From Saccharomycopsis fibuligera x Saccharomycopsis cf. fibuligera (Eukaryota > Ascomycota > Saccharomycetes > Ascoideales > Saccharomycopsidaceae): 64,000 nt of DNA. Numbering within the stretch: position 1 is the first letter of the stretch; each line of letters starts with the position of its first letter. The position numbers were made by a program, and so were the translations under genes. Location of the stretch: positions 3,459,501 to 3,523,500 of the forward strand of contig CP012809.1 of NCBI GenBank assembly GCA_001936135.1, written 5' to 3'. Positions 25,015-37,074 of the stretch are shown piece by piece. The notes beneath the pieces were generated by a model that saw only the letters and a list, made by a program, of their open reading frames with translations, was not told the DNA's origin and made no database searches.

Positions 25015-25773
25015 TTATTTAGCAGCGGTCAAGTAGTCAGCATACTCGTCAAATGGAGAAGCAGTCAAAGCGTTTTCTTTCCACAAGTTTGGAGTCAAGA
25101 AACCGTAGGTGTTACCAATAGCAGCGAAAGCAGCCTTCAAGGTGTTTTCGGTAGTTCTGGTAGAACCAGCAGAGGAAGTGTAAGCATCTTGGATACCGGC
25201 CAATTCCAACAATCTCTTGACGGCAATAGAAGCAACCAAACCAGAACCTCTTGGAGCTGGGATCAATCTGACGGTGACAGAACCACACTTACCGCTGGTC
25301 TTAGCAGCAAGAGAGTGAGGTTCACCCAAGTTGGAACCCCAGTAACCTCTTCTGACTGGAATGATAGACAACTTAGCGATGATGATAGCAGCTCTGATGG
25401 CAGTAGCAACTTCCTTAGCAGTCTTAACACCCAAACCAACGTGACCGTTTTCATCACCAATGATGACAACAGCCTTCATTCTGGTTCTTTGACCAGCTCT
25501 GGTTTGTTTTTGAACAGACTTGATCTTCATCAATTGGTCCTTCAAACCTGGCAAGATGGTGTCAACAATTTGGTATTCCTTGACTGGCAAAGAGTGCAAG
25601 TAAATTTCTTCCAAAGTGGTGATTTTACCGGCCTTCACCAATCTACCTAACTTGGTGACTGGAACCCATCCTTTTTCACCTTGGTCTCTGCCACCTCTTC
25701 TTGGACCTCTTCTACCTTTGAAGCCACCTCTTCTTTGTTGTTGAGCTGGTTGTTGAGCTGGTTGTTCAGACAT
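25015..25773 (-). CDS. RPS2: 40S ribosomal protein S2 (uS5)
   Basis: This 252-residue protein is full length for yeast uS5. It has a Gln-rich start, an RGG-type basic segment (about 14-32, [15 protein letters not shown]), the double-stranded RNA-binding S5 fold (about 75-145, with [20 protein letters not shown]) and the C-terminal S5 domain ([21 protein letters not shown]). It sits near the mRNA entry channel of the small subunit and contributes to decoding accuracy; its RGG region is normally arginine-methylated. Codon use is strongly biased to TTG, GCC, GGT and AGA, as in highly expressed yeast genes. It diverges from OM14 across 742 bp. Confidence 0.98.
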   Translation of the reverse strand: MSEQPAQQPAQQQRRGGFKGRRGPRRGGRDQGEKGWVPVTKLGRLVKAGKITTLEEIYLHSLPVKEYQIVDTILPGLKDQLMKIKSVQKQTRAGQRTRMKAVVIIGDENGHVGLGVKTAKEVATAIRAAIIIAKLSIIPVRRGYWGSNLGEPHSLAAKTSGKCGSVTVRLIPAPRGSGLVASIAVKRLLELAGIQDAYTSSAGSTRTTENTLKAAFAAIGNTYGFLTPNLWKENALTASPFDEYADYLTAAK

Positions 25774-26515
25774 TTTGATTGTTTATGATTGTAATAACGT
25801 CGGAATTAATTCACGGAAGTGCGGGTTGGTGCCTTCAATCGACGTGTTTTGGATAGTGTTTTTTTAAATATTTTAACATGGTGGATTATCAAAGATTTCA
25901 CTTTTGGATTTTTCCATCCAATACAGGCCAAGGGAAAAAGGTACAGCTCCGAGAGGAGGAGAGAAGAAAAGAAACTTGAAAAACTATCAGCTGACTTCTT
26001 TGTTACTGTCACAGCCCCTATAGAAGTCATGTGTCTCAATGTAGGGCTAAAAATGTTATTTGAAAAGAGATTGTCTCTAGTCAGCTGATTTTGTGTGTTG
26101 TTTTTTGACCATGTGACCGTAATGCAAACTACTGCACCATGCGCATAAATAAACGTCACTCAACCTCCAAATGCCGGCTGTTGCTTACAAGTGCATAGCG
26201 ATGACAGGTTGCGTTTCTGCGCAGTGGCAAGCGCAGTTGCGCTTACAGGGCAAGACTGGCCACTCATAGTGTGAGCAACTCAATCATTGCTACCGCCATC
26301 TTCGCTGACCTTTTTATATAGGCGCTCCCCTACCCTTCTCCCGTCTTCTCTTCAATTATCTCTTCTTTCTTCTTCTCGACTCACGAATGTCAATCTAACT
26401 TGTATTCAATAAGTTTTACATTCTCTGATTTTCATATTCTAGAATTGCACTGTCAGTTTATTCTACTCCTCGTTTCATCCCTTATCTATTTCTAATTCAC
26501 AAATACTCATTCACC
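25774..26515. promoter_or_regulatory. Divergent RPS2 / OM14 promoter region
   Basis: A 742-bp region serving a ribosomal protein gene on the left and OM14 on the right. A TATA-like TTTTTATATAGG near 26310 points to OM14, followed by a C/T-rich leader. A CATGTGACC element near 26109 is close to the E-box that Cbf1 binds. Function of these sites is inferred. Confidence 0.5.
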
Positions 26516-27115
26516 ATGTCGTATGTACTCCCTTGTGGTCTATCTTCCATGGAAGACAATTGATTACTATTTCTCTCTTTCTATCTACTTGATTTTTCTA
26601 TTTACTAACTAATGTATTACAGTTACGCTGATAAAGCCGCCAAAAAAGGATCTTTGGGTGAAACCATTGACGCCGACAAACAAGAAATCGACCCACAAAT
26701 CCAAGAAACCAAAGAAAAAATTACCACCAAGTTGGACAACTTCAAGGACAAGTCCAAGAAAAAATTGGACAGTATTGACAGGGAAGACATTGAGCAAAAA
26801 TTGGATAATGCGGAAAACGCTATTGTTAGATTTGTCAAATACGTGGGCAATGCTGTGGGTTACTACTCCAATGTTGCTGCTGAAAAAGTAGGCAGCGCCG
26901 GTTACACTGCTAAAGAAGAATTCAAGAACCCAGTGGTTGCCACCCAAGCTCTTATCACCACCGGATTGCTTGCTGGTGGTGTTTACGCTTATCAGGAACG
27001 TTTCAGAATCAAGAGAATTCCTGATGACGTTTTGTACGTTTACGCTGCAGTGTTGACCGGGTTTGTTGTGTTGGACGGTTTTACTTTCAAGAAATTGTAT
27101 CCAAAATACAAGTAA
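26516..27115 (+). CDS. OM14: OM14-like mitochondrial outer membrane protein, one intron
   Basis: Joining 26516-26520 to 26623-27115 gives a 165-residue protein starting MSYADKAAKKG. The N-terminal half is a charged Lys/Asp/Glu amphipathic region. The C-terminal half has FKNPVV followed by hydrophobic segments (about 111-125 and 136-155) and ends KKLYPKYK. The same layout (QNPVV, hydrophobic hairpin, SKKYY..Y end) is seen in S. cerevisiae Om14, which is also spliced near its start. Om14 is an abundant outer membrane protein that associates with porin and Om45 and acts as a receptor for cytosolic ribosomes. Without splicing the frame has no good ATG, so the intron is needed. I am fairly sure of the family. 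Confidence 0.82.
26521..26622 (+). other. OM14 intron, 102 bp
   Basis: Donor GTATGT directly follows ATGTC, branch point TACTAAC lies at about 26603-26609, and the acceptor TTACAG ends at 26622. Splicing restores ATG TCT TAC GCT. The first coding exon is only 5 nt. Confidence 0.92.
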
Positions 27116-27861
27116 TAAATCATATCCAACACCATTTTAATCAATTAAGTAACCATTACCTAGCTATTCATTCACTACTTTTTTCCTTTTTTATGTCTAT
27201 TTTTTTTTCCACATTGTCACCAGAGTTACAGTGCTGCTGGTCTTTGTTTATTAGTTGATTCTTTTTTCCCTTTATTCTTTTTTTCTTCATATTCGATTTT
27301 TAATGACAAAATAACAGTATTTTCCATTCCTAATCTTGGACTGCATCTTTTGTTATCTTATGTCGCTGATGGCTTGGCCTATATTAAGTACTGTAATATA
27401 TCTGTAAACGAGAGGTGCCATCACCACAAATATTTTCGCATTCGCATAGTAGACCTTCCCTACTCGGCCGATTCATTAAGACCATGACAGATCGATATAC
27501 TAGTATTTACCGTCGTAATAGTTTCAAGGCAAGCATCTTATTGTTGCTGTGTAGCTATACGGAATAGGGGCGATGTTGTCGTGCGATGAGCATCGCTTGT
27601 GGCTGTTGTGGCTGCAATTTGTTGATGCATGCGATGCGGGCCACGGGAAGCCTCATGTGGGCCCCGGGGAAACATGATGCATCTGCAAGTGCTATACCGT
27701 CGCAAGTTGCGAAAAGCTCTATTATAGCTTTGATCATCCTAGCTGTCACTGAAACAGGAAGACTGAGGTTGCAGAATCGCCGATTCTCGTTGCTGCTACT
27801 GTAAATCACAAGATAATTCAATGTCTCTTCAAGCTAAGATTTTTTGCTTTGGTAGAACAGT

Positions 27862-27908
<47 letters not shown>

Positions 27909-28485
27909 GATATCATAGAAACACATATTGCTACTGTTTTTTGTGTTTTTTTCTGTAGGCCTGCAATCAAACATTATACTATAGTAGGTAATAGCTTTTT
28001 TGACGCACCTGCATATCCTTGTCCCATGGTACACTATCCTGTACACAAACGTCTGTGCGCTTTTAATTTGTTGTTCAGATCAACAAATAATTAATAATAG
28101 TTGACTAATAACTATTATAGTAACAAGCAAACAAATATCAAAGTTCAAATGAGATAGGTATATCACAAACAAGGGCTGGATTTGTTTGTGATATTATAAA
28201 GCTTGACAGATTTAGATACAAGTAGCAAACTTAATTGACTGGCTCAGTTATTGTTTCCAAACGTTTCAATTTCAACATTGAAGTTGAAGGTCTTTCTTTA
28301 CAGTATTACCAGTTACAAAAAGTTTCAGAAAACAAAAAGAACAAACTTCGTTAACACAATAAGTAAATAAGATATGATAAACTAAAGTAGAATAAAATAA
28401 AGTAAATATAAACATTGAACAAACACGGGAATGAAAAAAGTTATGAAAAAGCCAGTTTTCTAATCAATAATCAATATCAAACCGT
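27116..28485. other. Convergent 3' region between OM14 and PYC
   Basis: This 1.37-kb stretch contains no protein-like frame. It carries a GC-rich islet at about 27620-27690 (with GTGGGCCCCGGGG) and a 41-bp T tract (27862-27902). Polyadenylation regions of both genes should lie here. Confidence 0.55.
27862..27902. repeat. Poly-T tract, about 41 bp
   Basis: Uninterrupted T run in the region between the OM14 and PYC 3' ends. Confidence 0.85.
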
Positions 28486-31400
28486 TTATTTCTTTTCTTC
28501 TTTAGCCTCAGATTCAACCGGTTTTTCATCTCCAGGAGCGATAACTTTGCAGACCAAGTCAGCGGCCTCGACATTATCATTTTCTTTCACTGAAACATCG
28601 CCAACGTTACCATCATGAGGAGCGCTGATTACCATTTCCATCTTCATGGCAGACAATACACATAACGGGTCACCTTTCTTAACTTGAGAGCCATTGTGCA
28701 CTTTAACCTCCACAATGACACCAGCCATTGGAGCACCAATTTCTTCTGGCTTGTGAGTATCTGCCTTCAACTTGGCAACCTTGTCAATCTTGACATTCTT
28801 GTCCTCAACGGTGACCTTTCTCATTTCACCATTCAATTCATAGTATACGTCTTTCTTACCCTCGGCGACTTCAGAGATGGCAGTCATCTTGAAGATCAAA
28901 ATCTTACCCTTTTCAATTTCAATGGCAATTTCTTCATCAACCTTTGGTGCAGCCAAAAAGTATCTTGTCGGTATAACGGACAAGTCACCAAATTTCTCCT
29001 TGATCTTTTGGAAGTCTTCGTACACCTTAGGGTACATATTGTAAGAAGCAACATCATCTTCAGTGATATTTTCATATCTGCTGGCCAAATCTTCCTTGAT
29101 AGCCTTCAAGTCAAATGGCGCCAATTCAAGTCCTGGTCTGACATTCAACTTTCTTCTCTTACCTCTGAGAACATCAGTTCTCAATGGTTCTGGGAAGCCG
29201 CCGTATGGTTGACCAATCTTACCTTCAAAGAAGTCCAACACAGAATCTGGGAAATCCAAAGAACCAGCCAATCTTCTAACATCATCAGCAGTCAATTTGT
29301 TAATAACCATGAATTGGGCCAAATCGCCAACCACTTTCGAGGTAGGGGTAACTTTAACTATGTCACCAAGTAAGTAGTTGGCCTCTTTGTAAGCAGCTTT
29401 GGTTTCTAACCATTGTTCACCAAGACCAACTTGTTGTGCTTGGAAAAGCAAATTAGTCAATTGACCACCAGGAATTTCATGAGAGTAAACTTCTGGATCT
29501 GGACCCTTCAAATCAGCTTCAAATACACTATATAGCAATCTCATTTGTGCCCAGTAAGTGTCAATTTCTGTCAATTGACGGGCATCCAAACCAGTTTTGA
29601 TTTCGTTATCCAAAGAGGCAATAAAAGCATTAATAGATGGTTGAGAAGTCAAACCTGACAAAGAGTTAGTGGCACAGTCAACAGCATCAGCACCAGCCTT
29701 AGCACAAGCAACCATAGAAGCAACACCAGTACCAGCAGAATCGTGAGTGTGCACATGGATTGGCAATGATGGGTATCTTTCTCTAATAGCTCCAATCAAT
29801 TTAGTAGCAGCACTTGGTCTCAAAGTACCGGCCATATCTTTAATACCAAGAATGTGAGTGCCCATCTCAACAACTCTGTCAACAAAACCCAAATAGTAGT
29901 CCAAGTTGTACTTTTTACCTGGTTGCAACATATCACCAGAGTAACAAACAGTAGCTTCAACAACACCACCTGCTTTTTTAACAGCATCAACACCAACCTT
30001 CAATTGGTCCAAATCGTTCAAAGCATCAAATACTCTAAAGATATCAACACCGTTGACTTTAGCTCTCTTGACAAAATGGTCAATAGCGTTATCTGGTAAA
30101 GAAGAGTAAGCAACACCATTAGCACCTCTAAGCAACATTTGGAATGGAATGTTTGGCACAGCTTTCCTCAATTGACGCAATCTTTCCCATGGATCTTCAT
30201 AAAGGAATCTCATTGCCACGTCAAAAGTGGCACCGCCCCAACATTCAAGAGCGAAAGCACCTTTGAGGGCATGAGAAGTGGCTGGAGCAATACCGAGCAA
30301 ATCGTAAGTACGCACTCTGGTGGCCAACAAAGATTGATGAGCATCTCTCCATGTAGTGTCCATAACCAAGCAGCCATCATTATTTCTGACAGCTTGAGCA
30401 AAAGCTTCTGGGCCTTTTTCAACAAGAATGTTTCTCCATCCTTCTTTAGCAGGGCTGGAGACGTCAATAACATTACCCTTGGAGTCGTGAAGTGGTGGAA
30501 CAATTGGGGCATTAAGCAATTTTGGCAAACCAACTTGACCCTTGATAGATGAGCCATTGACGGCCAAATCAGCCAAGTAGTGCAAAATCTTTTGAGCTCT
30601 ATTTCTTGATGTAACCATTTCAAACAACTGTGGAGTATCATCAATAAAAGTGGTCCAACAGTCACCTTTAATAAAGGTTTCGTGAGTGAGCAAAGTAAGC
30701 AAGAAAGGAATGTTGGTCTTAACCCCTCTGATTCTGAACTCAATCAAAGATCTAATCATCTTTCTTCTAGCAATTTCATAAGTCAGACCGGAACAAGAGC
30801 ATTTAACCAACATGGAATCGTAATGCGGAGAAATAACGCTACCGGCAAAACCGTTACCACCATCCAATCTGACACCATTACCGCCAGCGGATCTGTACAC
30901 TTCAATTTTACCAGTGTCTGGCTGGAAACCTTTAGCTGGATCTTCAGTAGTGATTCTACATTGAATGGCGAAGCCTCTAGTGGTGATTTTGTCTTGCAAA
31001 AGACCCAAGTCAGCCAAAGAAGCACCAGCAGTGATTTGAATCTGGGCGCTGACGACATCAACACCAGTGATCTCTTCAGTAATAGTGTGCTCAACTTGAA
31101 TTCTAGGGTTAATTTCAATAAAATAATGTCTATTTTGAGCATCAACAAGGAATTCTGCGGTACCAGCATTAACATAGTTAGCAGCCTTAGCCAATTTGAC
31201 TGCATCGGTCAAAATGGCATTACGGGTCTCGATTGGCAATGTCTTAGCTGGGGCAATTTCCACAACTTTTTGATGTCTTCTTTGCACAGAGCAGTCTCTT
31301 TCAAATAAGTGAATAACGTTACCATATTGATCAGCAAGCAATTGCACTTCAATGTGCTTTGGTTTGTCCAAAAATCTTTCAACAAAGCAGGTACCATTAC

Positions 31401-32061
31401 CAAAGGCGGTTTTAGCTTCAGAAGTAGCTCTAGTGAATGCGTCTCTAATATCATCACCTTCACGCACCACTCTCATACCTCTACCACCACCGCCAAAAGC
31501 AGCTTTGATAATGACTGGGTAGCCGTATTGTTGAACAAATTCCTCAGCTTCTTCAGGGCTGGAAATTGGACCTGGGGTACCTGGCACAGTTGGCACCTGA
31601 GCTTTAGCAGCGAGCACTCTAGCGCTAACCTTGTCACCAACAGCGTCAATAACCTCCGGTGGTGGGCCGATCCACTTGATACCAGCTTCTCTGACTTTTC
31701 TAGCGAATTCGGAATTTTCTGATAAGAAACCATAACCTGGATGGATCATGTCAACCCCGTGAGCGACAGCAATCTTGATGATTTCGTCAATTTGCAAATA
31801 TGCCTGCACTGGGGAGAATTGGCCTTTAGCGCCTATTACGTACGCCTCGTCGGCTTTCAATCTGTGCATAGAGAGACGATCCTCGTGGGAGTAAATAGCA
31901 ACAGTACGCATAGACAATTCGTGAGCGGTTCTGAAAATTCTGATTGGAATTTCACCTCTGTTGGCCACAAGGATCTTGTTGAGGCTGCCCAACACGGATT
32001 GGGCGTCTCTGATCTCGTTAATATTGGAAAGTTTTCTAGTTTTCACCTCTGGAACGGACAT
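28486..32061 (-). CDS. PYC2: Pyruvate carboxylase
   Basis: This 1191-residue enzyme has the full fungal pyruvate carboxylase layout. The biotin carboxylase domain (about 25-480) starts KILVANRGEIPIRI and has the glycine-rich ATP loop KAAFGGGGRGMRVV and the EINPR..VEHT motif. The carboxyltransferase domain (about 560-1035) has DTTWRDAHQSLLATR. The C-terminal biotinyl domain has AMKM with the biotinylated lysine at about 1140, followed by an acidic and Lys-rich tail. It makes oxaloacetate from pyruvate and bicarbonate using ATP, filling the TCA cycle; in yeasts it is cytosolic. It is intact, with highly biased codon use. Which S. cerevisiae paralogue (PYC1 or PYC2) it matches is not meaningful in a lineage with one gene. 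Upstream lies 5.2 kb with no gene. Confidence 0.98.
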   Translation of the reverse strand: MSVPEVKTRKLSNINEIRDAQSVLGSLNKILVANRGEIPIRIFRTAHELSMRTVAIYSHEDRLSMHRLKADEAYVIGAKGQFSPVQAYLQIDEIIKIAVAHGVDMIHPGYGFLSENSEFARKVREAGIKWIGPPPEVIDAVGDKVSARVLAAKAQVPTVPGTPGPISSPEEAEEFVQQYGYPVIIKAAFGGGGRGMRVVREGDDIRDAFTRATSEAKTAFGNGTCFVERFLDKPKHIEVQLLADQYGNVIHLFERDCSVQRRHQKVVEIAPAKTLPIETRNAILTDAVKLAKAANYVNAGTAEFLVDAQNRHYFIEINPRIQVEHTITEEITGVDVVSAQIQITAGASLADLGLLQDKITTRGFAIQCRITTEDPAKGFQPDTGKIEVYRSAGGNGVRLDGGNGFAGSVISPHYDSMLVKCSCSGLTYEIARRKMIRSLIEFRIRGVKTNIPFLLTLLTHETFIKGDCWTTFIDDTPQLFEMVTSRNRAQKILHYLADLAVNGSSIKGQVGLPKLLNAPIVPPLHDSKGNVIDVSSPAKEGWRNILVEKGPEAFAQAVRNNDGCLVMDTTWRDAHQSLLATRVRTYDLLGIAPATSHALKGAFALECWGGATFDVAMRFLYEDPWERLRQLRKAVPNIPFQMLLRGANGVAYSSLPDNAIDHFVKRAKVNGVDIFRVFDALNDLDQLKVGVDAVKKAGGVVEATVCYSGDMLQPGKKYNLDYYLGFVDRVVEMGTHILGIKDMAGTLRPSAATKLIGAIRERYPSLPIHVHTHDSAGTGVASMVACAKAGADAVDCATNSLSGLTSQPSINAFIASLDNEIKTGLDARQLTEIDTYWAQMRLLYSVFEADLKGPDPEVYSHEIPGGQLTNLLFQAQQVGLGEQWLETKAAYKEANYLLGDIVKVTPTSKVVGDLAQFMVINKLTADDVRRLAGSLDFPDSVLDFFEGKIGQPYGGFPEPLRTDVLRGKRRKLNVRPGLELAPFDLKAIKEDLASRYENITEDDVASYNMYPKVYEDFQKIKEKFGDLSVIPTRYFLAAPKVDEEIAIEIEKGKILIFKMTAISEVAEGKKDVYYELNGEMRKVTVEDKNVKIDKVAKLKADTHKPEEIGAPMAGVIVEVKVHNGSQVKKGDPLCVLSAMKMEMVISAPHDGNVGDVSVKENDNVEAADLVCKVIAPGDEKPVESEAKEEKK

Positions 32062-34524
32062 CTTGGGAATGTATTTTTTTGGGTTGGTGATATGAAAATT
32101 TAGGCAATTGATATCGCTGAGAAATTAGAATATAAGATTGATGGATTCTGTAGGTGCTTGATAGACAAATAGTACTAATTATTGGGCTTGGAAAGTAGAG
32201 CAAAAGCAGAACAAGCAAGATGGGGAATAAAAAAGGGGTTAAAAAGGATAAATGAAATGGCAATGGTAAACAAATAAACCAGAGAATGAGTATTAGCGGC
32301 AGCTATACACAGCAGGGGGAAGGGAGATGAGAGAGGAAAAGGTTAACAAGCGTTAAAGAGCAGAAACACAAGAGAGAAAGAGACTGGAAATCCAAAAGCA
32401 GGGTGAAGCAAGCAATGCGCTCGGAGAAGGAGGATATAGGCCCAGCTTTATATGGGCGAGCGACCATCGATGCTCGGGATGAGTAATTTTGGGCGCTGAG
32501 AGCTGCGGACTGCAGAGCGCAGTGAGCCAGCGGTGAGCGCAGCAGTTGCAGCATTATCGTAACGCAAATTTGCAGAGTTTCTGGGCGTCGCTGCAAAACC
32601 GCCGGCCCAACAGCTGGAAGCTTAGTCTGGTGGCAGCCGCCAGCTACGATAGTCTGCTGTTAACTATTGCTGACATTCCATGCCATTGAGGTGACCAAGA
32701 TCCATGGGCGGAGGCTACAGACTACAGTCAACTGAACTGCTACTGGAAGATAGCATTAAGTACTCAATGATCTGGTTTGATCTTGAGAGGTGCACTTTCG
32801 CGCCCACAGACAGAGAGGTGAACTGCTCACAAATAAGCGCTGTGCTATTCGATAACGCCTGAAAAGTATAAAAAAAAAATGCCCCGGGCGAGTAAATTTA
32901 GCACGATTGTATGAAAGAAAATTGATTGAAAGAAAAAAGAACAAAATACACAAGGGAGAAAAAAAATAAAACAATTTGCTGTCGCTAACAGCGAATAGAA
33001 GCGTCTATATGCATATTTCTGCGGTTACATGCCTATAAATGCGCAGATCGACTGCGGGTCTTCAGTGACGTTTGCAGACTGCTTTTGCCTGCTGTTTGTG
33101 GGAGGCAAAGGACAGGGTAAAGCGGATCTTGGTTGTGAGGCCCTGGTGCGGCCCAGACACCAGAGTTCGCGGGTGGATGGAGAGAGCACTTCATGGAAGG
33201 AATTTAGCGACTGATCGAAACGTCAAGTATTGATAATTTCTATATGCTAGCAGTAATATAGCATATAGCATGCGAGCTAGCATGGTAGCGTATTCTTCAT
33301 AAGCGCATGGGATATAGTTCTCCGGAATCAATGTGTCGCTGAAATTGTGAGAAGTTGTTTCTTGTCAGATAAACTGAGCAACTGGGTAAACTGCAGGTGC
33401 TGTAGAATATGTAAACCAAAACTGTAAACCGTCCCCGAATCCATGGCTATGAGCTTCTCTGGACAGTGGTATATGGACAAAAATAACCGTGGAGGTGTCG
33501 AGGTGTCGAGTCCTCGGAACCAGGCCAAAAAGACACTAGCACGGATGGCACATGCCTCCACAATCGAGCTCGATTAGCGCCATGTTGACAAGTACCGGCG
33601 TTAGCACTACTCATCTTGACATCTCCGGGCAGTAGATTCTCAGTTAACAATGCCTATACCACAACATTTGAGAGCTTCTCTATCTTAATAGTATATGATT
33701 TGGTGCAACTAAGTGGACCCGCAATAGCCATATCAGATCTAGATCTTCGATAAGATCAACCTACACTTAGAATCGAAGCCAAAAATAATTAGCCAACAAT
33801 ACTACTAAAACAGAAATATTCACGTTATCCAATAAACTACAGCCATCTCATGAAGTAAGGTTTGAGACCAAGTCTGAAATAAAGCAGCTATTGTGTGCTG
33901 ATGTATGTTGAGCCGGTATGTGGTAGGTCGAATTGTGCAAGTACGGCTGTACTTGACTCAGACATCATCGATAATTGTTTGAGATTAATTATTATTAAAT
34001 AACATGCAGTCACAATATGCTGACGGAAATCCTCTTCTATATTCAATAGGTTTTTTTAATGAGTTTAATTCGCGCCTGAAACGGCCAATAGCAGATTCAC
34101 TTTTTCTCTTTGTGCTTCAAACAGATCAATTTCAGTCAACACCAATAATCGAAAAAGATATGCTATATGTAGATCCAAGACCAAAGTTAATTGGGGGTGT
34201 TTCAAGGACGAAAAAAAGTTCTTAGTTGACTTAGGTTTCTCAGTATTTGTAACAATAATCAAAACAACAGATAAAAAGCATAGTCGGCTGTTTGAGTAGT
34301 TCATGGATGAACATCTTTCTCTTTTTAATGAGTCAGAGTCAACATATTGCCAATAAATTGAACTATAATGGTAGTTCAATAATCAAATTTCTTGGAAAGT
34401 AACCCATAGAGCAAGATTTTGACTTACAAAAGGCAAGCACAAAAGCTAAGTAAGTAAAACAATAATAATGTAAAAATTAACACCCCTTCCTTTGTAACTG
34501 GTTAATGGAGAATAAGTATCGCCG

Positions 34525-34566
34525 CATTGTTGTATTAACATTGTTGTATTAACGTTGTTGCATTTA
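34525..34566. repeat. 14-bp tandem repeat, three copies
   Basis: CATTGTTGTATTAA occurs twice perfectly (34525-34538, 34539-34552) and once diverged (34553-34566). Each unit has an ATTGTT or GTTGTT core. It resembles the reverse complement of the repeat at 321-361. Confidence 0.75.
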
Positions 34567-35802
34567 TTTTTAATTTTGAGGAATTCATCGATTGTTGTTT
34601 TTCATAGCTAAGGATTTGCATTTCGGAGTTCAGTTTTCCAAACGCTCTGCTAATCCTGCTCTAAGAATGGACTGCATTTGTGATTAAGGGTCTTACTGGA
34701 CAGGAAAGTCACATACTCGTATCTTGAATGGAATCCGTGAGGGTGCATTGCACCAATTATTGTTCCATGGATTTTCTGTCAAGTGGCAATTCCATTTAGG
34801 GATGACTGTCTAAATTGAACCCCTTAATTATTCAAATTTATAAAGGCACGCATATAGATGTACCAGTCCACTATGATGCCACCTTGGGTTATCTCAACTG
34901 GTAAATCATATTAGCTATACACTGCCCCCATCAGCACTGACAATCAATTTTACTGCGATAGCATGCAAAGAAGAGTTTACAAATAATTGCTATCCATTAA
35001 AGTGTGGTGTGCTTATTGAATGTGACGATAGAATGTAGAGCATTGAAACACGGAGTTCGGATAAACTACCACAAACTAAGTAATCATTTTTGTTGTTGTT
35101 GTTGTTGTTGTTTCAAAATGTTTTATTGCAAAACAAATGTCATAATAAGAAAAATTCTGCAAGTGCCAAAATTTCAAAAAAGACACCATTGGCACCGGTA
35201 TCGTTCATGTAGATATTGCAAAATTCTACGTTGCAATTCGCCAGATAAACAACAATAAGCAGGTTTGATACCGCAGTGGTGCAGCTCCATGGTCATGACA
35301 GCTTGAAAAAAAGGTCATGATGGTGCTTTACATGCATGAATTTTCCACGGACTGCGCGCTGCTGAGCTCGCTATATCGAGTGTATGTATAACATATGGGT
35401 AGTGCAGTGGTGTAGGTGGAAATAAATTAAGTTATCCTTACAAATAAACTCTAGAAGTTTTGGAAAGCTGAAGATTTCAACACCAAAAACAGCCAGGCGG
35501 TGCTGTTTTATTTGTTTTGATTTTTTTTCTTTGATTTTTCTTGCTGCATATACCCAAAGCGGAGCATTATATACCATCTCAGTAATAGTGTAATTGCTTG
35601 GCAGTTCTGGCATTTGTTATTAGTTGTATTTTGTATTTTGTTTTTTGTTTTTGTTTTTGAAAAATTAGAATTATTGCAGTGTGTAGTGTCTTCCTCCCAC
35701 GGGGGCGCCCCCACGTAGTGCTCACGCAGCACCCATTCAACACTGACCATGCGCAGTGATGAGTTTTCCAAAAGTTGCAGATTTTCACTTTTTATTTTTC
35801 TC

Positions 35803-35804
<2 letters not shown>

Positions 35805-35847
<43 letters not shown>
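35805..35847. repeat. Poly-T tract, about 43 bp
   Basis: Uninterrupted T run in the PYC upstream region, flanked by further T-rich sequence. Confidence 0.85.
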
Positions 35848-35848
<1 letters not shown>

Positions 35849-37064
35849 GCTCGAGGCATGTCAGTTCCATGCAAGATAATGCCGGCTAAAGACACCCTGC
35901 TAAAACGTGGCAGAAGACAATTTGAAACAAACAGAACAGAACACCAAAAAGTAAGACAAAAAAAAAAAAACAAGCAAGAAAAAACACTAATTGAGGCTAC
36001 AAAAATACCAAGAATCTACAATGTGGCTGCAATTGTTTGCATCGGGCACATGCTGTGTCACGGACAGGGCAGAGCAACTGAGTGGGATGGGGAAACTGAG
36101 TGCGTAACTATTTGATTACCGTTGAAGCCGATGAAAGTTAAAGTTGAGGAATACAGACAAAACAACACATATATATAACGTCAGACGCCCATGTTGAATG
36201 ACATAAAGAAATCGTGCGTCGACCCGCGTTACCCTTTTAAAATTGGAAATTAAGACTCTATTGTGATTTCCCTCTAATAAGAAATTATCAAGTAAAGTCA
36301 AGTCGATTTTGTGGATAATTTGTGGATGATTTGATGGTCGCACCGAAAATGATTACTATTGTTGATTTGCGTTTTACAAACAACTATCTGGGATGTACCT
36401 TTGCATTTCCTTATTTTTTTTATTTTATTTAGGCAAGCAATGAAGAAGACAAAGAACCAAGCACAATTGGCACAACATAGCTTGGAATTGAATGATTAAA
36501 CAAATTTACATGGCCCTCATCCTTAGCGCTTGCGCTTGTGGTGGTACTTGTAGCCATAACGTGTGTTGTGTGCCCGTATATATGGAGGCGCGATGAGTAA
36601 TAATAATGAGTAATATTGTTATAATACCTAAAAAGAATGATGACATGATTTTTTGCCGAGAGTGGAAAATAGCAAACGCTAAGGATTCTATGAAGGATGC
36701 AAAAAAAACTAACTATAGGTATACACCTTAAACTGTGGATATCCTGAATATCAATATTTGGCTATATTTGCCTCGGGAGCAAGGAGCCCCCGGTGAGTTT
36801 GGGCGCCTATATGCTGTATAGTATGCTTTGTACGTATTGTAGTGCCCCGGAGCAGTCGCAGCGGGCTTTCAACATACGTAGCTGGCAAAGGGCAACTCAT
36901 GTAGACAAAACAAAACACAAAAAACACAAGATAGCGGCAGGTCCTGTGATGCAACACCATGCAGCATCCTACAGCACAAAGCAGTGATGACTGTCTGCAT
37001 CCGCTAGAAGCAAGAGAAAAAAAAAAAAGAATCCCGGCCTCCCAGCAGCCCGTGAGATCTGAGC

Positions 37065-37074
37065 TATATAAAAA
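37065..37074 (+). promoter_or_regulatory. TATA box of the small Ser-rich gene
   Basis: TATATAAAAA lies 178 bp before the ATG at 37243 and is followed by a C/T-rich, ATG-poor leader. The bases after it (AAAGCTGGGGCC) match the bases after the putative PYC TATA box (AAAGCTGGGCC on the minus strand). Confidence 0.65.

Noticed and set aside
28684-31722. Several 100-230 codon plus-strand frames opposite PYC
   Set aside because: Antisense shadows of a highly codon-biased gene; the PYC frame itself is complete and conserved.
34004-34225. 73-codon ATG frame in the PYC upstream region
   Set aside because: No recognisable features, no promoter or leader signals.
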